Assembly (NCBI RefSeq): GCF_013390595.1
Contig: NZ_JACAWV010000003.1
Span: 248,001-312,000 of the forward strand
DNA length: 64,000 nucleotides
Direction: 5' to 3'
DNA from: Rhizobium sp. RM
GTDB taxonomy: Bacteria > Pseudomonadota > Alphaproteobacteria > Rhizobiales > Rhizobiaceae
Shown one piece after another: positions 41,750-51,628 of the stretch. A program made the translations under genes and the position numbers. The notes under the pieces are model-generated. The model was not told the DNA's origin. It did no database searches and worked only from the letters and a program-made list of their open reading frames with translations. The stretch's first letter is position 1, and every line of letters starts with the position of its first letter.

Positions 41750-42562
41750 ATGTCTGCGGAAGCGAGTTATCGACGTGTTCTAAGAACCGCATCCAAAGGC
41801 GGATCTGTCGATATCGGTCATCGATCGGTACCGGAGGAAAGGGCTGTGGCTTTTTCCTATGGCGGTTCAACCCATGCGGTGATGATGGCGAGCCCTGCCG
41901 ATCTTGAGGACTTTGCTGTCGGATTTAGCCTGGCGGAAGGAATCATATCGCGACGCGACGAGATCGACACCATTGAGGTCGTTGATGCCGGCCAGGGTTT
42001 CGATGTGCAGGTCGGACTTCAGGACGAGAAGGCCGATGTTCTCAGGGCAAGACGTCGACATATGGCCGGCCCGGTAGGTTGTGGTCTCTGCGGCATTGAA
42101 TCCATCGAACAGGCGGTTCGGCCCATTCCCGATGTCGGCGCTGTGGGCCTCAAGCTGCCAGGTCGTGAACTGGTCGAAGCGATCAAGGCGTTGAATGATG
42201 GGCAGCCCTTGCATCAACAGACCCGCGCGGTTCACGGTGCGGGCTTCTATGTGCCGGGCAGGGGACTGGTTGCTGTTCGAGAGGATGTCGGGCGTCACAA
42301 TGCCTTGGATAAGCTGGTCGGCGCTGCGATCAATGCCGGCTATTCTGGGGCTACAGGCATTGTCGTTGTTACCAGTCGTCTGTCCGTCGAAATGGTTCAG
42401 AAGGCGGCGATCTTCGGCAGCTCGATGTTGGTGGCAATTTCTGCTCCGACGGCGCTGGCCATCGAAACGGCTGAGACGGCTGGTATGACGCTGGTGGCTA
42501 TCGTTCGCGGTGAAGACTTTGAAATCTTCACCCGCGCCGACAGGCTCATTCTATCCGCTTAA
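41750..42562 (+). CDS. fdhD: Formate dehydrogenase accessory sulfurtransferase FdhD
   Basis: Transfers sulfur from IscS to the molybdenum cofactor of formate dehydrogenases. It has 270 residues. The essential cysteine pair C111/C114 is in GPVGCGLCGIESIEQA. DLEDFAVGFSLAEGII, GREDVGRHNALDKLVG-type (here VREDVGRHNALDKLVGAA) and VVTSRLSVEMVQKAA are family marks. No formate dehydrogenase gene is in the window. The N-terminal 25 residues before the family core are variable. It is convergent with the chemoreceptor gene, 12 bases apart. Confidence 0.94.
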   Translation: MSAEASYRRVLRTASKGGSVDIGHRSVPEERAVAFSYGGSTHAVMMASPADLEDFAVGFSLAEGIISRRDEIDTIEVVDAGQGFDVQVGLQDEKADVLRARRRHMAGPVGCGLCGIESIEQAVRPIPDVGAVGLKLPGRELVEAIKALNDGQPLHQQTRAVHGAGFYVPGRGLVAVREDVGRHNALDKLVGAAINAGYSGATGIVVVTSRLSVEMVQKAAIFGSSMLVAISAPTALAIETAETAGMTLVAIVRGEDFEIFTRADRLILSA

Positions 42563-42574
42563 GTCGCGCCGCTT

Positions 42575-44350
42575 TCAGAACTCGGTCCAATCGGCGGCGA
42601 CATTGGCATATGTGCCGGTCGCTGCAAATCTCGGCTGAGGGGCAAGCCTGGCAACTGGAGCCGGCACTTTCCTGATGTCTGCCGACTGCATGACGCGGAT
42701 TTGCTGTTCCTGTGCGATCCTGAACTGGGCGAGGAGCTGGTGCAGATCGGCAGCTTCCTTGGCAAGTCCGTGGCTTGCTGCCGTGGTTTCTTCCACCATC
42801 GCAGCATTTTTCTGTGTCGCCTGATCCATGACGTTTACCGCCTGGTTGATTTCGGCGAGACCGTTGGCCTGTTCTCTCGAAGCTTCGACGATCGCGGCGA
42901 CATTGGTGTCGATCTCCGTCATTTGTGAGAGGATGTCTCGCAGGGCGCTGCCCGTTTTTCCCACCAAATCCACGCCATTTGCGACCTGCTCGCGTGACTT
43001 GTTGATCAGCGACTTGATCTCCTTGGCTGCGAGGGCCGAGCGCTGGGCAAGTTCACGCACCTCTTGCGCCACGACGGCGAAGCCCTTGCCGGCCTCACCT
43101 GCGCGCGCCGCCTCAACACCTGCATTTAACGCAAGAAGATTGGTCTGGAAGGCAATGTCATCGATGACGCCAATGATGTTGGTAATTTCACCCGATGAGC
43201 GAGAGATTTCATCCATCGCCGAAATGGCTTGCTGAACGATCTTGCCGGAGCTGTCGGCATTGTCTCGGGTGTCCGAGACAAGCTTTCCTGCGTCGCCAGC
43301 GCGTCGGCTGGCGTCCGCCACTGTCGTTGTGATTTCCTCGAGAGCAGCAGCTGTCTCTTCCAAAGATGCGGCTTGCTGTTCGGTTCGTTGCGCGAGCTGG
43401 TCGGCGGCCATCCGTATCTCGCTTGAACCGGATGCGATGGTCGAGGCGTTGTGGGCAACCGTCTGCATCGTCGTCTGCAGCTTGGCCACGACTTCGTTAA
43501 AGTCTTTTCGCAACTGCTCCATGCTCGGCACGAATGTCTGTTCAAGCCTTTGCAACAGGTCGCCGTCGGCGAGATCTCGGAGCGCGCCTGCAAGTACAGT
43601 GATTGCGCTCATACGCGGCGTTACGTCAGTCGCAAACTTGACCACCTTCGCGACTTTTCCGGCGTCATCCAGAACGGGATTGTAAGCGGCCTGAATCCAG
43701 ATTTCCTTGCCATTTTTTCCGTATCGCACGAACTCGTCGGAGATGAATTCTCCTGCTGCCAGACGCTGCCAGAAGTCGGCATAGGCAGGGGAGGCAGCAT
43801 AGGCCGGATCGCAGAACATGCGGTGGTGCTTGCCCTGTATCTCCTTCAGATCATAATTGACCGCGTTGCAGAAGTTCGGGTTTGCCGTGATGATGGTGCC
43901 GTCGGGGAAAAATTCGATCGTTGCCTGCGAGCGCGAAAGCGCTTCAAGCTTTCCGGCATCCTCAACGGCTTTGATTTTCTTTGCGGTAATGTCTGTCGCG
44001 ATCTTCACGACCTTGTACGGTTTGCCAGAGCGAAAGACCGGGTTGTAAGATGCCTCGATCCAGATTACCGAGCCGTTTTTGGTGATGCGGCGGTAGTCAT
44101 TCGCCTGGAACTCGCCCCGTGCGAGCGAAGCCCAGAATTCCTGATATTCATGAGACGCGGCCAGCTCCTTGTCGCAGAAGATGCGGTGATGCTTGCCGAC
44201 GATTTCCGAAAGCTCGTAACCGAGCGCCTGACAAAAATTGCGGTTTGCCGTCAGAATATTGCCTTTGAGGTCAAACTCGATGACAGCCTGCGATTTCGAT
44301 ATTGCATCAAGAACGTTTTTGTTGTCTGCACTTTTCCCAAGCCCCAGCAT
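42575..44350 (-). CDS. Soluble double-PAS methyl-accepting chemotaxis protein
   Basis: 591 residues without a membrane segment, so a cytoplasmic (Aer-like) receptor. It has two PAS domains in tandem, about 14-125 and 135-247, clearly duplicated: both carry SQAxIEF, an NxNFCxAxxYxLxEIxGKHHRxFCD block and a YNPV core. A HAMP-like stretch (about 250-300) precedes the signalling domain, whose hairpin tip reads FQTNLLALNAGVEAARAGEAG then VVAQEVRELAQRSA. The last five residues, DWTEF, fit the W-x-x-F tether used by CheR/CheB. The ATG at 44350 has GGGGGACG ahead of it; the frame extends 8 codons further. The ligand or cofactor is unknown. Confidence 0.93.
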   Translation of the reverse strand: MLGLGKSADNKNVLDAISKSQAVIEFDLKGNILTANRNFCQALGYELSEIVGKHHRIFCDKELAASHEYQEFWASLARGEFQANDYRRITKNGSVIWIEASYNPVFRSGKPYKVVKIATDITAKKIKAVEDAGKLEALSRSQATIEFFPDGTIITANPNFCNAVNYDLKEIQGKHHRMFCDPAYAASPAYADFWQRLAAGEFISDEFVRYGKNGKEIWIQAAYNPVLDDAGKVAKVVKFATDVTPRMSAITVLAGALRDLADGDLLQRLEQTFVPSMEQLRKDFNEVVAKLQTTMQTVAHNASTIASGSSEIRMAADQLAQRTEQQAASLEETAAALEEITTTVADASRRAGDAGKLVSDTRDNADSSGKIVQQAISAMDEISRSSGEITNIIGVIDDIAFQTNLLALNAGVEAARAGEAGKGFAVVAQEVRELAQRSALAAKEIKSLINKSREQVANGVDLVGKTGSALRDILSQMTEIDTNVAAIVEASREQANGLAEINQAVNVMDQATQKNAAMVEETTAASHGLAKEAADLHQLLAQFRIAQEQQIRVMQSADIRKVPAPVARLAPQPRFAATGTYANVAADWTEF

Positions 44351-44684
44351 TGGACGTCCCCCAGATTTGGCCACACGGTACAGTCTGTCGCTCTGCGGAC
44401 CGCTGTAGAGTGTTGAAAAAGATGAATTCCCTCTTCGTCTCGAGCAAATGAAGTAACGTTGTTCGTATCGTTTTGTGTGACTTCGTTTGGCTCTTCAATA
44501 TTAGAAATAAATAATATTAAAATGTTCTTATTTGATTTGAGGGAAATAAAAATAAAAGCCACCGAGCGGGGCCGCCGGTGGCTTTATTGTTCAGGAAACG
44601 CAGGCTCTGTTCTTCTCAGATATCAAGATCGGTCACCGAGCTACGCTTGCTTTGAAAACTGCTTTGATATGACTTTGTTTCGGA
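44351..44684. other. Gap between cheW and the chemoreceptor gene
   Basis: No gene is seen. It contains the cheW terminator (44543-44588) and, between that and 44351, a strongly A+T-rich stretch around 44490-44550 that probably holds the chemoreceptor's own minus-strand promoter. The segment 44589-44684 shows nothing I can name. Confidence 0.6.
44543..44588 (-). terminator. Rho-independent terminator after cheW
   Basis: Read on the minus strand: stem AAAGCCACCG / CGGTGGCTTT around a GC-rich 10-base loop, followed by a T-rich tail. It separates cheW from the downstream chemoreceptor gene. Confidence 0.9.
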
Positions 44685-45161
44685 TCAGGCCGCGAGGTCT
44701 TCCGCTTCCGTTCCCTTGAACATTTTTGCCAGGTTGAGGAAGCAGATCATGCCATGCTCGTTAGCGATTATGCCCTCGGAATAGGACTTGTCAAACGAGG
44801 CGGAAATCTCCGGAACCGGCTGAACCTGGTTGGCAGGAATGGTCAGTATGTCGGAAACGCGGTCAACGAGCATGCCGATGACCATGTTGTGCACTTCTGC
44901 GACAACAATGGCGCTACGCTCGTTTGCGACGGTGCTTTTCATGCCCAGCTTGTGTGCGAGATCAATGATCGGGATAACGGAACCGCGCAGGTTCATGACG
45001 CCGATAACGTCTTTAGGAGCGTGTGGGATCGGGGTCGACGGCGCCCAGCCACGAATTTCGCGGATCGTCGTTGTCTTGACGCAAAATTCCTGATCGTGCA
45101 GGCGGAATGCGATGATTTCCAGCGTCTCGCCGCCAAAGTTGGTGGAGTTAATCATTGCCAT
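44685..45161 (-). CDS. cheW: Chemotaxis coupling protein CheW
   Basis: Links chemoreceptors to the CheA kinase. It has 158 residues made of the SH3-like CheW fold: EIIAFRLHDQEFCVKTTTIR, VIGVMNLRGSVIPIIDLAHK, IGMLVDRVSDILTI and the C-terminal MICFLNLAKMF. The frame is open to 45332, but the ATG at 45161 (GGGAAG upstream) gives the normal N-terminus; an ATG two codons on is possible. It is a stand-alone cheW next to a receptor gene, away from a full che cluster. Confidence 0.94.
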   Translation of the reverse strand: MAMINSTNFGGETLEIIAFRLHDQEFCVKTTTIREIRGWAPSTPIPHAPKDVIGVMNLRGSVIPIIDLAHKLGMKSTVANERSAIVVAEVHNMVIGMLVDRVSDILTIPANQVQPVPEISASFDKSYSEGIIANEHGMICFLNLAKMFKGTEAEDLAA

Positions 45162-45328
45162 CAGAATTCTTCCCAATTTTCGCTGAGGAGGCCAGAGCAA
45201 GTGCACCGACACTTGCATATGCGGAGTTTGGCGTTCTGCCTGGTGCCTGAACGGCCGGGAGGAGACTTCCGGCTTCATAAGGGAGATCGTAACACAAGAT
45301 CGTTTCGCAAACCTAAATGCGAAGGGTC

Positions 45329-48300
45329 TCAATACTCCTTCTCGTAGAATATGCCGGCCGCCCCTTCACCGTCGCCACCGGCTTCACCACGCAGCTTGAC
45401 GCCCTTGCCAACGTCAAGGTTGATGATCGCCTTGGCGCCGGAATCGCCGCTCTGCTGCAGCTCGAGATAGGTTCGTTCGTTGAGGTATTTGCCGGCCGAA
45501 ACGCGGGCCTGTCCCTCCGAGTCCGTCGAGATGTCGAGATCGTCCACGCCGAGATTGCTTCGCAGCTTGTCGAAGAGGGACGTGGAGCGACCACCGGCCA
45601 ATTGTCCTGCGGCATCCGCCAGTCGGGCAATCTGCAAGGCAGACAGTTTCGACATGGATTGTCCGAAGATCAACTGCGCCATCACTTCATCCTGCGGCAG
45701 AACCGGTGAGGACGAGAAAACGAATGCCGGATCATTGGCGTTGCCCGTCACAGCGACCGTCACCGTTGTCGATCCAACGGACGATTGCGCTTCCATATCC
45801 AGGACAGGCACCAGACCGCCGCCAAACGTGATGTTGCCGGTATTGAAGTCCAGGCGGCGGGTCAGAATTTCCAGTCGTCCACGGCGCATTTCGAAACCGC
45901 CGGAAATAACCGGCACCGCAGCCGTTCCACGAATGGTCAGATTGCCGGTCAGTTCTGCGTCGATACCGCGGCCACGGACAAAAATACCACTCGGCGCGTT
46001 GACTTGCAGGTCGAGGTTGATGGTTGAGGAACTGCCACTGCCGCCCTGGTCTGCACCAAGTGCCTTGTTTTGGGCACGGACCTGAGGGGGAGCGTTCTTG
46101 TGCTTCACATCGATTTCGGTCAGTGATGCCGGAAGCCGTTCGGGAATGGTGATCGCACTTCTGTCCAGAGTGAGATTGCCGCCAAGAACCAGGCCGCTGA
46201 GCAATGGCCCCTTGAGCGTCACTGTGCCGCTGACAACGGTTGTGACCAATGTCCCATCATTATAACCGGCGCGGTTGAGCGTGATTGTCAGATCGGCAGG
46301 GAAGCCTCCCGTTATGCCAACCGAACCGGCGCCTGAAATCGTACCGCCGCCGGCCAGTTTGCCAGTCAGGCGCGAAATGACGGCGCGATCGCGGTCGAAG
46401 GTGATAGTGGCGCCGACATCGTTCAACGTCAGGTTCCGGCGCACGTCGATCACACGGGTGCCATCGGTCGTGACGGAACCGGTTATAACGGGTGATGTCG
46501 CGCTTCCGCTGATCTTCACGTCGATTGCGGCCGTTCCACTGACATCGAGACCCTGTGCTGCAGTCTGTGCGGCAAGGGCAGCAAACGGCAAATTGCCGGA
46601 GAAGGCCATGGAAATCGGTCGGTTGCCGGAGATGCCGAGCGAACCGCCACCGGAAAGTGCCATGCCGCCCTGGCCGATCACATTGGTGTCGATCTGCAGG
46701 TTACCACCGGCAAAACGGCCGTTGGCCTTGATACCAAGCGGTGCAAGACCCGCTGCCCTGGTCTGGGATACCGCGGCATCCGCCCAGTTTAAGTCATATG
46801 TCACTGCCGGATCGGATGCGGCGCCCTTGGCCGTAACCGTGCCGGAAATATTACCAGCGGCATCCAGCCCGGCGGCAAACGCATTGGCTAGGCTGGCAGG
46901 CAGCGCGCGGATATCAACATTCAGATCGAGAGCGGAGCCTGCGGTTCCGTTGACTTCAATGCGCCCCTGACCGGTGACGATTGCAAGGTCTGAAATTCGC
47001 GCCGTGCCTTGCTGGATGGCGATGCTGGTCGGCTTTTCGAGACGAACCGGAATACCCTTTGGCGCTGCAGAGAACTCATCGATCCGGACCGTCATCGGAG
47101 AGCCGCCGGTTTCGGCGCTACCTTTCGCGACAATGGGGGCATTGTCATAGCGACCGTTGAGATTGAATTCGGTGCTCGTTCCCGTGTGAGCGACGGTTGC
47201 GGTCAGCCCGGAGATAGCGGCTGCACCGGCATTGATGCTGTCTGCCTTCACCGTCCCATTGATTGCCAGCGCCTGCAGATCATCGATGGTTACATCGGCA
47301 GCGAGCTTGGAAATCGTGGTCGTGCCCTGTCTGATCGTCCCGCCATTGGCCTTGATCGTTGCGGCGATCTTTCCATCGTCGTTGCTGATAACGATGGTGC
47401 CGGCAACGTCACCAGCGGCTTGTTGCGCGGCGAGAGCCGCAAGCAGGGAAAGGTCCGGGAAATCAAACGACAGGTTGCCTTCTGGAAGAAACTGAGGCGA
47501 AAACTGTAATTGCCCCTTCAGAATGTTCTTCCCGACCGCGACATTCAGTTCCGGTATCGCCGTTCCCGTTTCCGTCTGCACGACGTTTGCATCGACATTG
47601 ATCGCCTGTTTATCGAGACTGCCACTTGCCGTCAGCTTTGCCTGGGGGGCTGAAGCGTCTGCCTTGCCGCTCGCGTTAAGTTTCAGTGCTTCAAGTTTAC
47701 GCCCAGCGAGAACAGCACTCTCCGAACTGATGCCGATATTGAAGTCGGGTGCAGACAACGCGCCGCTGGCATCGATCGTGAAGTCGGCTGTTCCTGTCGC
47801 TTGTGGTGTCAGCTTCTGAAGTTGCGGCAACCGTCCGGTGAGGTTTGCTCGGATCGAGCCATTTTCCAGACTGACATCGCCAGCCGCTTCCAGAATGCCG
47901 GATTTCAGGTCGAGATTGCGAACGCTCGTGCTTCCGCCGATGACAAGGTCAATATCGCCCTTCAGCGCAATGGTGGTGTCGAATTTGGAGGCTAGCGCTT
48001 CAGGAAGCGTTGCCGGCAGTGCAAAAAGTTGAACCGCCGACGACAGCCTTTTGCCGGAAAGATCGAATGCTCCATTGATCGTCCCACCGACGCTGGCGCT
48101 TTCCAATGTCGCGCCATCGAAACCGATTGCCGTTTCGCTGATCGTCAAAGGTGCCTTGATTGTCACGGGCGCCCGCACGACCCGATCAATGTCCGGGCTT
48201 GTGAACGACGATTGAGCGACGGTGAGCACGGTTTCGACGGTACCACTGCGATCCGTGAGATTGAGGTCATTGCTGGTTGCCGTCAGCTTGACAGCATCCA

Positions 48301-49483
48301 GCTTTCCCTGTGGCAGAGACAGGCTGCGTATCGAAGCGGATGCGTTGAGGCTTGCTGCGTCGGCATTGCCACGCAAGGAAAGATCAATCCCGTCAATCAG
48401 AGCCTGGAGTTCGCCATTTTCAATCGGCCAGCGAAAATCGACCGGTCCAGCCATGCCGATGAGATTGGCGTTGAGATCGTTCTGACCATTAGGGTCAATG
48501 TTGCCCGATGCCGTCAAAAGCAGGGCACCTGTTTCCAGTGTGCTGTTGCCAACCTCTATCCGGCCCTGCGGGAAGATTGTTGTCGTTACGTCGAGCTTTG
48601 TTTCGCCTGCAAAGAGCTGACGGAAATCAGGGGGGAGCAGCAAGTCGGGCTGTCCGCCACCGGTGATTTCGATGCGGCGCGCACCATCCGCGGCCAGTAC
48701 GTGGTGGCCGGAAAGATTAAGAACGCGATTGCCAGCGACATTGCCGTTCAGTGTGCCGGTCCAGTCGGAAAGCGGACCTTCGCCATTGAGATCGATTGAC
48801 ACCGCAGGTGCATCTGGAAGCGATAGCAGCGTTGCCAGCAGGCCACCCTGGGGCTCCCTCAGTTCTGCCTTGAGTTTGAGAACATTCTCGTTCGGCAGGA
48901 AGGCGATATCGGCGTTGACTTCGGCATCCTGCAGATCTTGTCGGTTTGCTGCGAGAGAAAGCCTGATGTCATCAGTTGCGGCTTTCAGGCTGCCTTCGGC
49001 GCGAAGGTCGAAAGCGCGCCCAAGCAATGGTTCTGCAAGGCTGATATCCGGGAAATTGAAATTATCGACGCCGATTTCGATTGGCAGTGAGAAACCGCTG
49101 GAGCTTGTTTCTTCCTTCTCCGCCGCCGGAAGCGGTTTGCGATCCACCTCGATCGAGCGCGCCGAAACCATGTCAGCATGAAATGTGCCGGCAAACAAGG
49201 ACAGCGGCGACCAGTCTACGGCAATGTCATCAACGCGCGCGTAAGCACCTTGACGGTCGGAAAGGGTGACGTTGTCCAGCCGCAGACGTCCGGTCAGCAG
49301 GCCGCGTGGCGGCGAGATTTCAATCGTTTGGTCCGGTGACGAAACGAGTGAAGAAACCTGGTCTGCAGCAATTCTCGCGCCGATCGGTGTAAAGCCGACG
49401 AACAGAACGGCAAGCAATAGCAATACTACACCGCATAAAACGATGTATCCCAGCCACTTCAACAATCGAATCAACATCGTCAT
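45329..49483 (-). CDS. tamB: Translocation and assembly module protein TamB
   Basis: A very large protein (1384 residues) anchored in the inner membrane by an N-terminal helix (WLGYIVLCGVVLLLLAVLFV, about 10-29). The rest spans the periplasm as a long beta-rich, AsmA/VPS13-like groove and ends in the conserved DUF490/TamB domain (FGGGLVPVLDMEAQSSVGST, LPQDEVMAQLIFGQSMSKLS) with a C-terminal aromatic residue. The family helps assemble outer-membrane proteins and moves phospholipid between membranes. The partner gene tamA is directly upstream, 45 bases away, same strand. No frameshift is seen over the whole length. Confidence 0.95.
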   Translation of the reverse strand: MTMLIRLLKWLGYIVLCGVVLLLLAVLFVGFTPIGARIAADQVSSLVSSPDQTIEISPPRGLLTGRLRLDNVTLSDRQGAYARVDDIAVDWSPLSLFAGTFHADMVSARSIEVDRKPLPAAEKEETSSSGFSLPIEIGVDNFNFPDISLAEPLLGRAFDLRAEGSLKAATDDIRLSLAANRQDLQDAEVNADIAFLPNENVLKLKAELREPQGGLLATLLSLPDAPAVSIDLNGEGPLSDWTGTLNGNVAGNRVLNLSGHHVLAADGARRIEITGGGQPDLLLPPDFRQLFAGETKLDVTTTIFPQGRIEVGNSTLETGALLLTASGNIDPNGQNDLNANLIGMAGPVDFRWPIENGELQALIDGIDLSLRGNADAASLNASASIRSLSLPQGKLDAVKLTATSNDLNLTDRSGTVETVLTVAQSSFTSPDIDRVVRAPVTIKAPLTISETAIGFDGATLESASVGGTINGAFDLSGKRLSSAVQLFALPATLPEALASKFDTTIALKGDIDLVIGGSTSVRNLDLKSGILEAAGDVSLENGSIRANLTGRLPQLQKLTPQATGTADFTIDASGALSAPDFNIGISSESAVLAGRKLEALKLNASGKADASAPQAKLTASGSLDKQAINVDANVVQTETGTAIPELNVAVGKNILKGQLQFSPQFLPEGNLSFDFPDLSLLAALAAQQAAGDVAGTIVISNDDGKIAATIKANGGTIRQGTTTISKLAADVTIDDLQALAINGTVKADSINAGAAAISGLTATVAHTGTSTEFNLNGRYDNAPIVAKGSAETGGSPMTVRIDEFSAAPKGIPVRLEKPTSIAIQQGTARISDLAIVTGQGRIEVNGTAGSALDLNVDIRALPASLANAFAAGLDAAGNISGTVTAKGAASDPAVTYDLNWADAAVSQTRAAGLAPLGIKANGRFAGGNLQIDTNVIGQGGMALSGGGSLGISGNRPISMAFSGNLPFAALAAQTAAQGLDVSGTAAIDVKISGSATSPVITGSVTTDGTRVIDVRRNLTLNDVGATITFDRDRAVISRLTGKLAGGGTISGAGSVGITGGFPADLTITLNRAGYNDGTLVTTVVSGTVTLKGPLLSGLVLGGNLTLDRSAITIPERLPASLTEIDVKHKNAPPQVRAQNKALGADQGGSGSSSTINLDLQVNAPSGIFVRGRGIDAELTGNLTIRGTAAVPVISGGFEMRRGRLEILTRRLDFNTGNITFGGGLVPVLDMEAQSSVGSTTVTVAVTGNANDPAFVFSSSPVLPQDEVMAQLIFGQSMSKLSALQIARLADAAGQLAGGRSTSLFDKLRSNLGVDDLDISTDSEGQARVSAGKYLNERTYLELQQSGDSGAKAIINLDVGKGVKLRGEAGGDGEGAAGIFYEKEY

Positions 49484-49528
49484 AAAAGGTAATCTACACT
49501 CAGTTTTAAGGTCGTTCGACCGCGATGC

Positions 49529-51454
49529 CTAAAAAGACTGGCCAATGCCGGCGTAAATACCGAAACTGTTGCCGTCTTCATATTTCTTAAGCGGCATGGC
49601 GACGTCGAGACGCAGAGGTCCAAAGGGGGTCGCATAACGCAGGCCGATACCGGCACCTGCGCGAATATCAGAGAAATCCGGCGCCATATCAGGAGAGACG
49701 ACGCCCGCATCGATGAATGGCACGATGCCGATCGTCTCGGTCAGCTTGATACGAGCTTCCACCGAACTGACGATGTAGGATCTGCCGCCCGTTGCATCGC
49801 CTGCATCATTGTAGGGCGATATCTCCTGATAGCTGTAACCGCGAACCGATCCGCCACCGCCTGCGTAGAAGCGACGGGTGGTGGGAATATCCTGCAGCTC
49901 GCTGCCGCCTACCAGAACGCCGCCGGAAAGTTTTCCAGCCATGACCAGGCGGTCTTCGGCGCCAAATCCCTTGTAACCTGTCAGAGATCCTTCGAAGGAC
50001 GAGAAGAACGTGCCGTTCAGCGCCTCATAGCTTGGTTTGGCAGCAATCGAGGCGCGGAAGCCCTCTGTCGGATTGAGCTTGTCGTCACGGGTATCCCGGA
50101 CGAATTCAAGGGGGATGGATGTCGTCAGGTACTGGTTTTTACCAAAGGCATCTTCGGTATCCGTCCATTGCACCTCGAGGCCGGCGGATGCCGTATCCGT
50201 ATCGTTCAGTTCGTAACTGAAACCGGCCGCACCGGTAATGGACCGCGCCTCATATGTATCCGGATGCTCGGTCTTGGCGATCAGACTGGTCTTGAAGGTG
50301 GTACGGGGATTGAACATGCCCGGCTTGGTGAAGGTAATGCCGGCCGAATAGTCCATGCCTTCGACGCTGGAGGCTTCACCCAGGCGCGAAACAGCGCCTT
50401 CGATACGAAGCGATTCCGCCTTGCCGAATAGGTTTCGATGTCCCCAATAACCCTGCAGGCCAATACCTTCAGTGGTGGAGTATTGCGCACCAACGCCGAA
50501 ATAGCGGTGCTTGCCTTCCGAGACCTCGATGGTCAACGGGATGGACCCGTCGCGTGCAAGGGTTCCCGCTTCCTTGATTGTCAGGCTGGAAAACACGCCG
50601 AGCTGCCGCAGTCGGTCCGAGGCCTTGCGCAGCTTCTCAGGTGAATAGGGTTCGCCGCCATTGAGGCGCGAATAGCGGCGAATGAAGTCGCCATCAACCG
50701 TTTTTTCACCTTTTACGGCAACCTCACCGAGCGGTGCGATCGGCCCGCCTTCGGCTCCCATGGTAATGTCGACCGTGTTCGTTGCGTGGTTTGCGACCGC
50801 TTCGCGTTTCGTCAGTTTCGCCAGTGGGCGACCTTCAGCCTTGAGATCATCGATCAGCTTGTTGCCAGCGCGAATGATTGCGAGCGAACCGGCATCGCCG
50901 CCGGTCGTCAGGCCGTAATCCTCAAGATTGCGCCCGGTCACGTCACCCTCGAGTCTCACAGCGCCGAGTGTGAACACCGGGCCGGGTGTAACAGTGATGA
51001 CCACAGGAACCGGTGCAGAATGATCGAAGACAGGATTTGGCGGCAGCGCATCGACATTCGTGCCGGCAACCGTGACGTTCACGATGCCACCGTAACGGGC
51101 GTTTTCGTAAAGTGCTGCGATCAGACGGTCGCGATCATCGCGGGCCTTGATCAGCAAGCCGAGATCGCCCGAAGCAGGCTTGTCCTTGTCTGCAAGAAGG
51201 AGAGAGCTGTTCTCAAGGCTGCTGCGGAGGCTTTTGTCCGCATCCGGCGCGTTCAAGGTGACGGAATAGCTGACGGGATTGGTGACTTCGACTTCCGGCT
51301 CATCCGATCCCCACAGCCGAATCCCGAACAGTTTGAAGGCGTAGGCATCACGGATGAGGACTGGGTACGCAGCTAGCGCGACAGCAACCGCTAAAGCGGT
51401 GCCGACTTTCCGATACGCAATACTTGTCTTCGGGGCAGTTCGTGTTTTTCGCAT
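49529..51454 (-). CDS. tamA: Outer-membrane assembly protein TamA (BamA/Omp85 family)
   Basis: 641 residues. The N-terminal signal peptide (hydrophobic TALAVAVALAAYPVL, with a likely cut after RDAYA) is followed by three POTRA domains (GPVFTLGAVRLEGDV, GEVAVKGEKTVDGDFIRRYS are visible parts) and a C-terminal 16-strand Omp85 barrel with GVGAQYSTTEGIGLQGYWGH and RRFYAGGGGSVRGYSYQEIS (the VRGY loop motif). It ends in the outer-membrane signature phenylalanine (IYAGIGQSF). It heads the tamA-tamB pair. Confidence 0.95.
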   Translation of the reverse strand: MRKTRTAPKTSIAYRKVGTALAVAVALAAYPVLIRDAYAFKLFGIRLWGSDEPEVEVTNPVSYSVTLNAPDADKSLRSSLENSSLLLADKDKPASGDLGLLIKARDDRDRLIAALYENARYGGIVNVTVAGTNVDALPPNPVFDHSAPVPVVITVTPGPVFTLGAVRLEGDVTGRNLEDYGLTTGGDAGSLAIIRAGNKLIDDLKAEGRPLAKLTKREAVANHATNTVDITMGAEGGPIAPLGEVAVKGEKTVDGDFIRRYSRLNGGEPYSPEKLRKASDRLRQLGVFSSLTIKEAGTLARDGSIPLTIEVSEGKHRYFGVGAQYSTTEGIGLQGYWGHRNLFGKAESLRIEGAVSRLGEASSVEGMDYSAGITFTKPGMFNPRTTFKTSLIAKTEHPDTYEARSITGAAGFSYELNDTDTASAGLEVQWTDTEDAFGKNQYLTTSIPLEFVRDTRDDKLNPTEGFRASIAAKPSYEALNGTFFSSFEGSLTGYKGFGAEDRLVMAGKLSGGVLVGGSELQDIPTTRRFYAGGGGSVRGYSYQEISPYNDAGDATGGRSYIVSSVEARIKLTETIGIVPFIDAGVVSPDMAPDFSDIRAGAGIGLRYATPFGPLRLDVAMPLKKYEDGNSFGIYAGIGQSF

Positions 51455-51573
51455 AAGCTGCTTTATGGTTGAGCATTTATTTTCGCTCCAACCCGTTTCC
51501 TCTCCGTTAACGTTGCAATTTAATCATAAATGAACCGCTTTGAGGACTCTCGGACTCCAATTTACCGCCTTAA

Positions 51574-51602
51574 AAACAAAAAGCCCCGGAGAACCGGGGC
51601 TT
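51574..51602 (-). terminator. Rho-independent terminator after the glycine-zipper lipoprotein gene
   Basis: 9-bp stem AAGCCCCGG / CCGGGGCTT with a 4-base loop. The T-tail is on the minus strand. Confidence 0.9.
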
Positions 51603-51628
51603 CTGTGCAACGCTATTGCGTCTTGTAA

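Noticed and set aside
44490-44550. AT-rich stretch as a possible small RNA gene or origin
   Set aside because: Only the cheW terminator and promoter-like composition are visible; no conserved structure or repeats can be shown.
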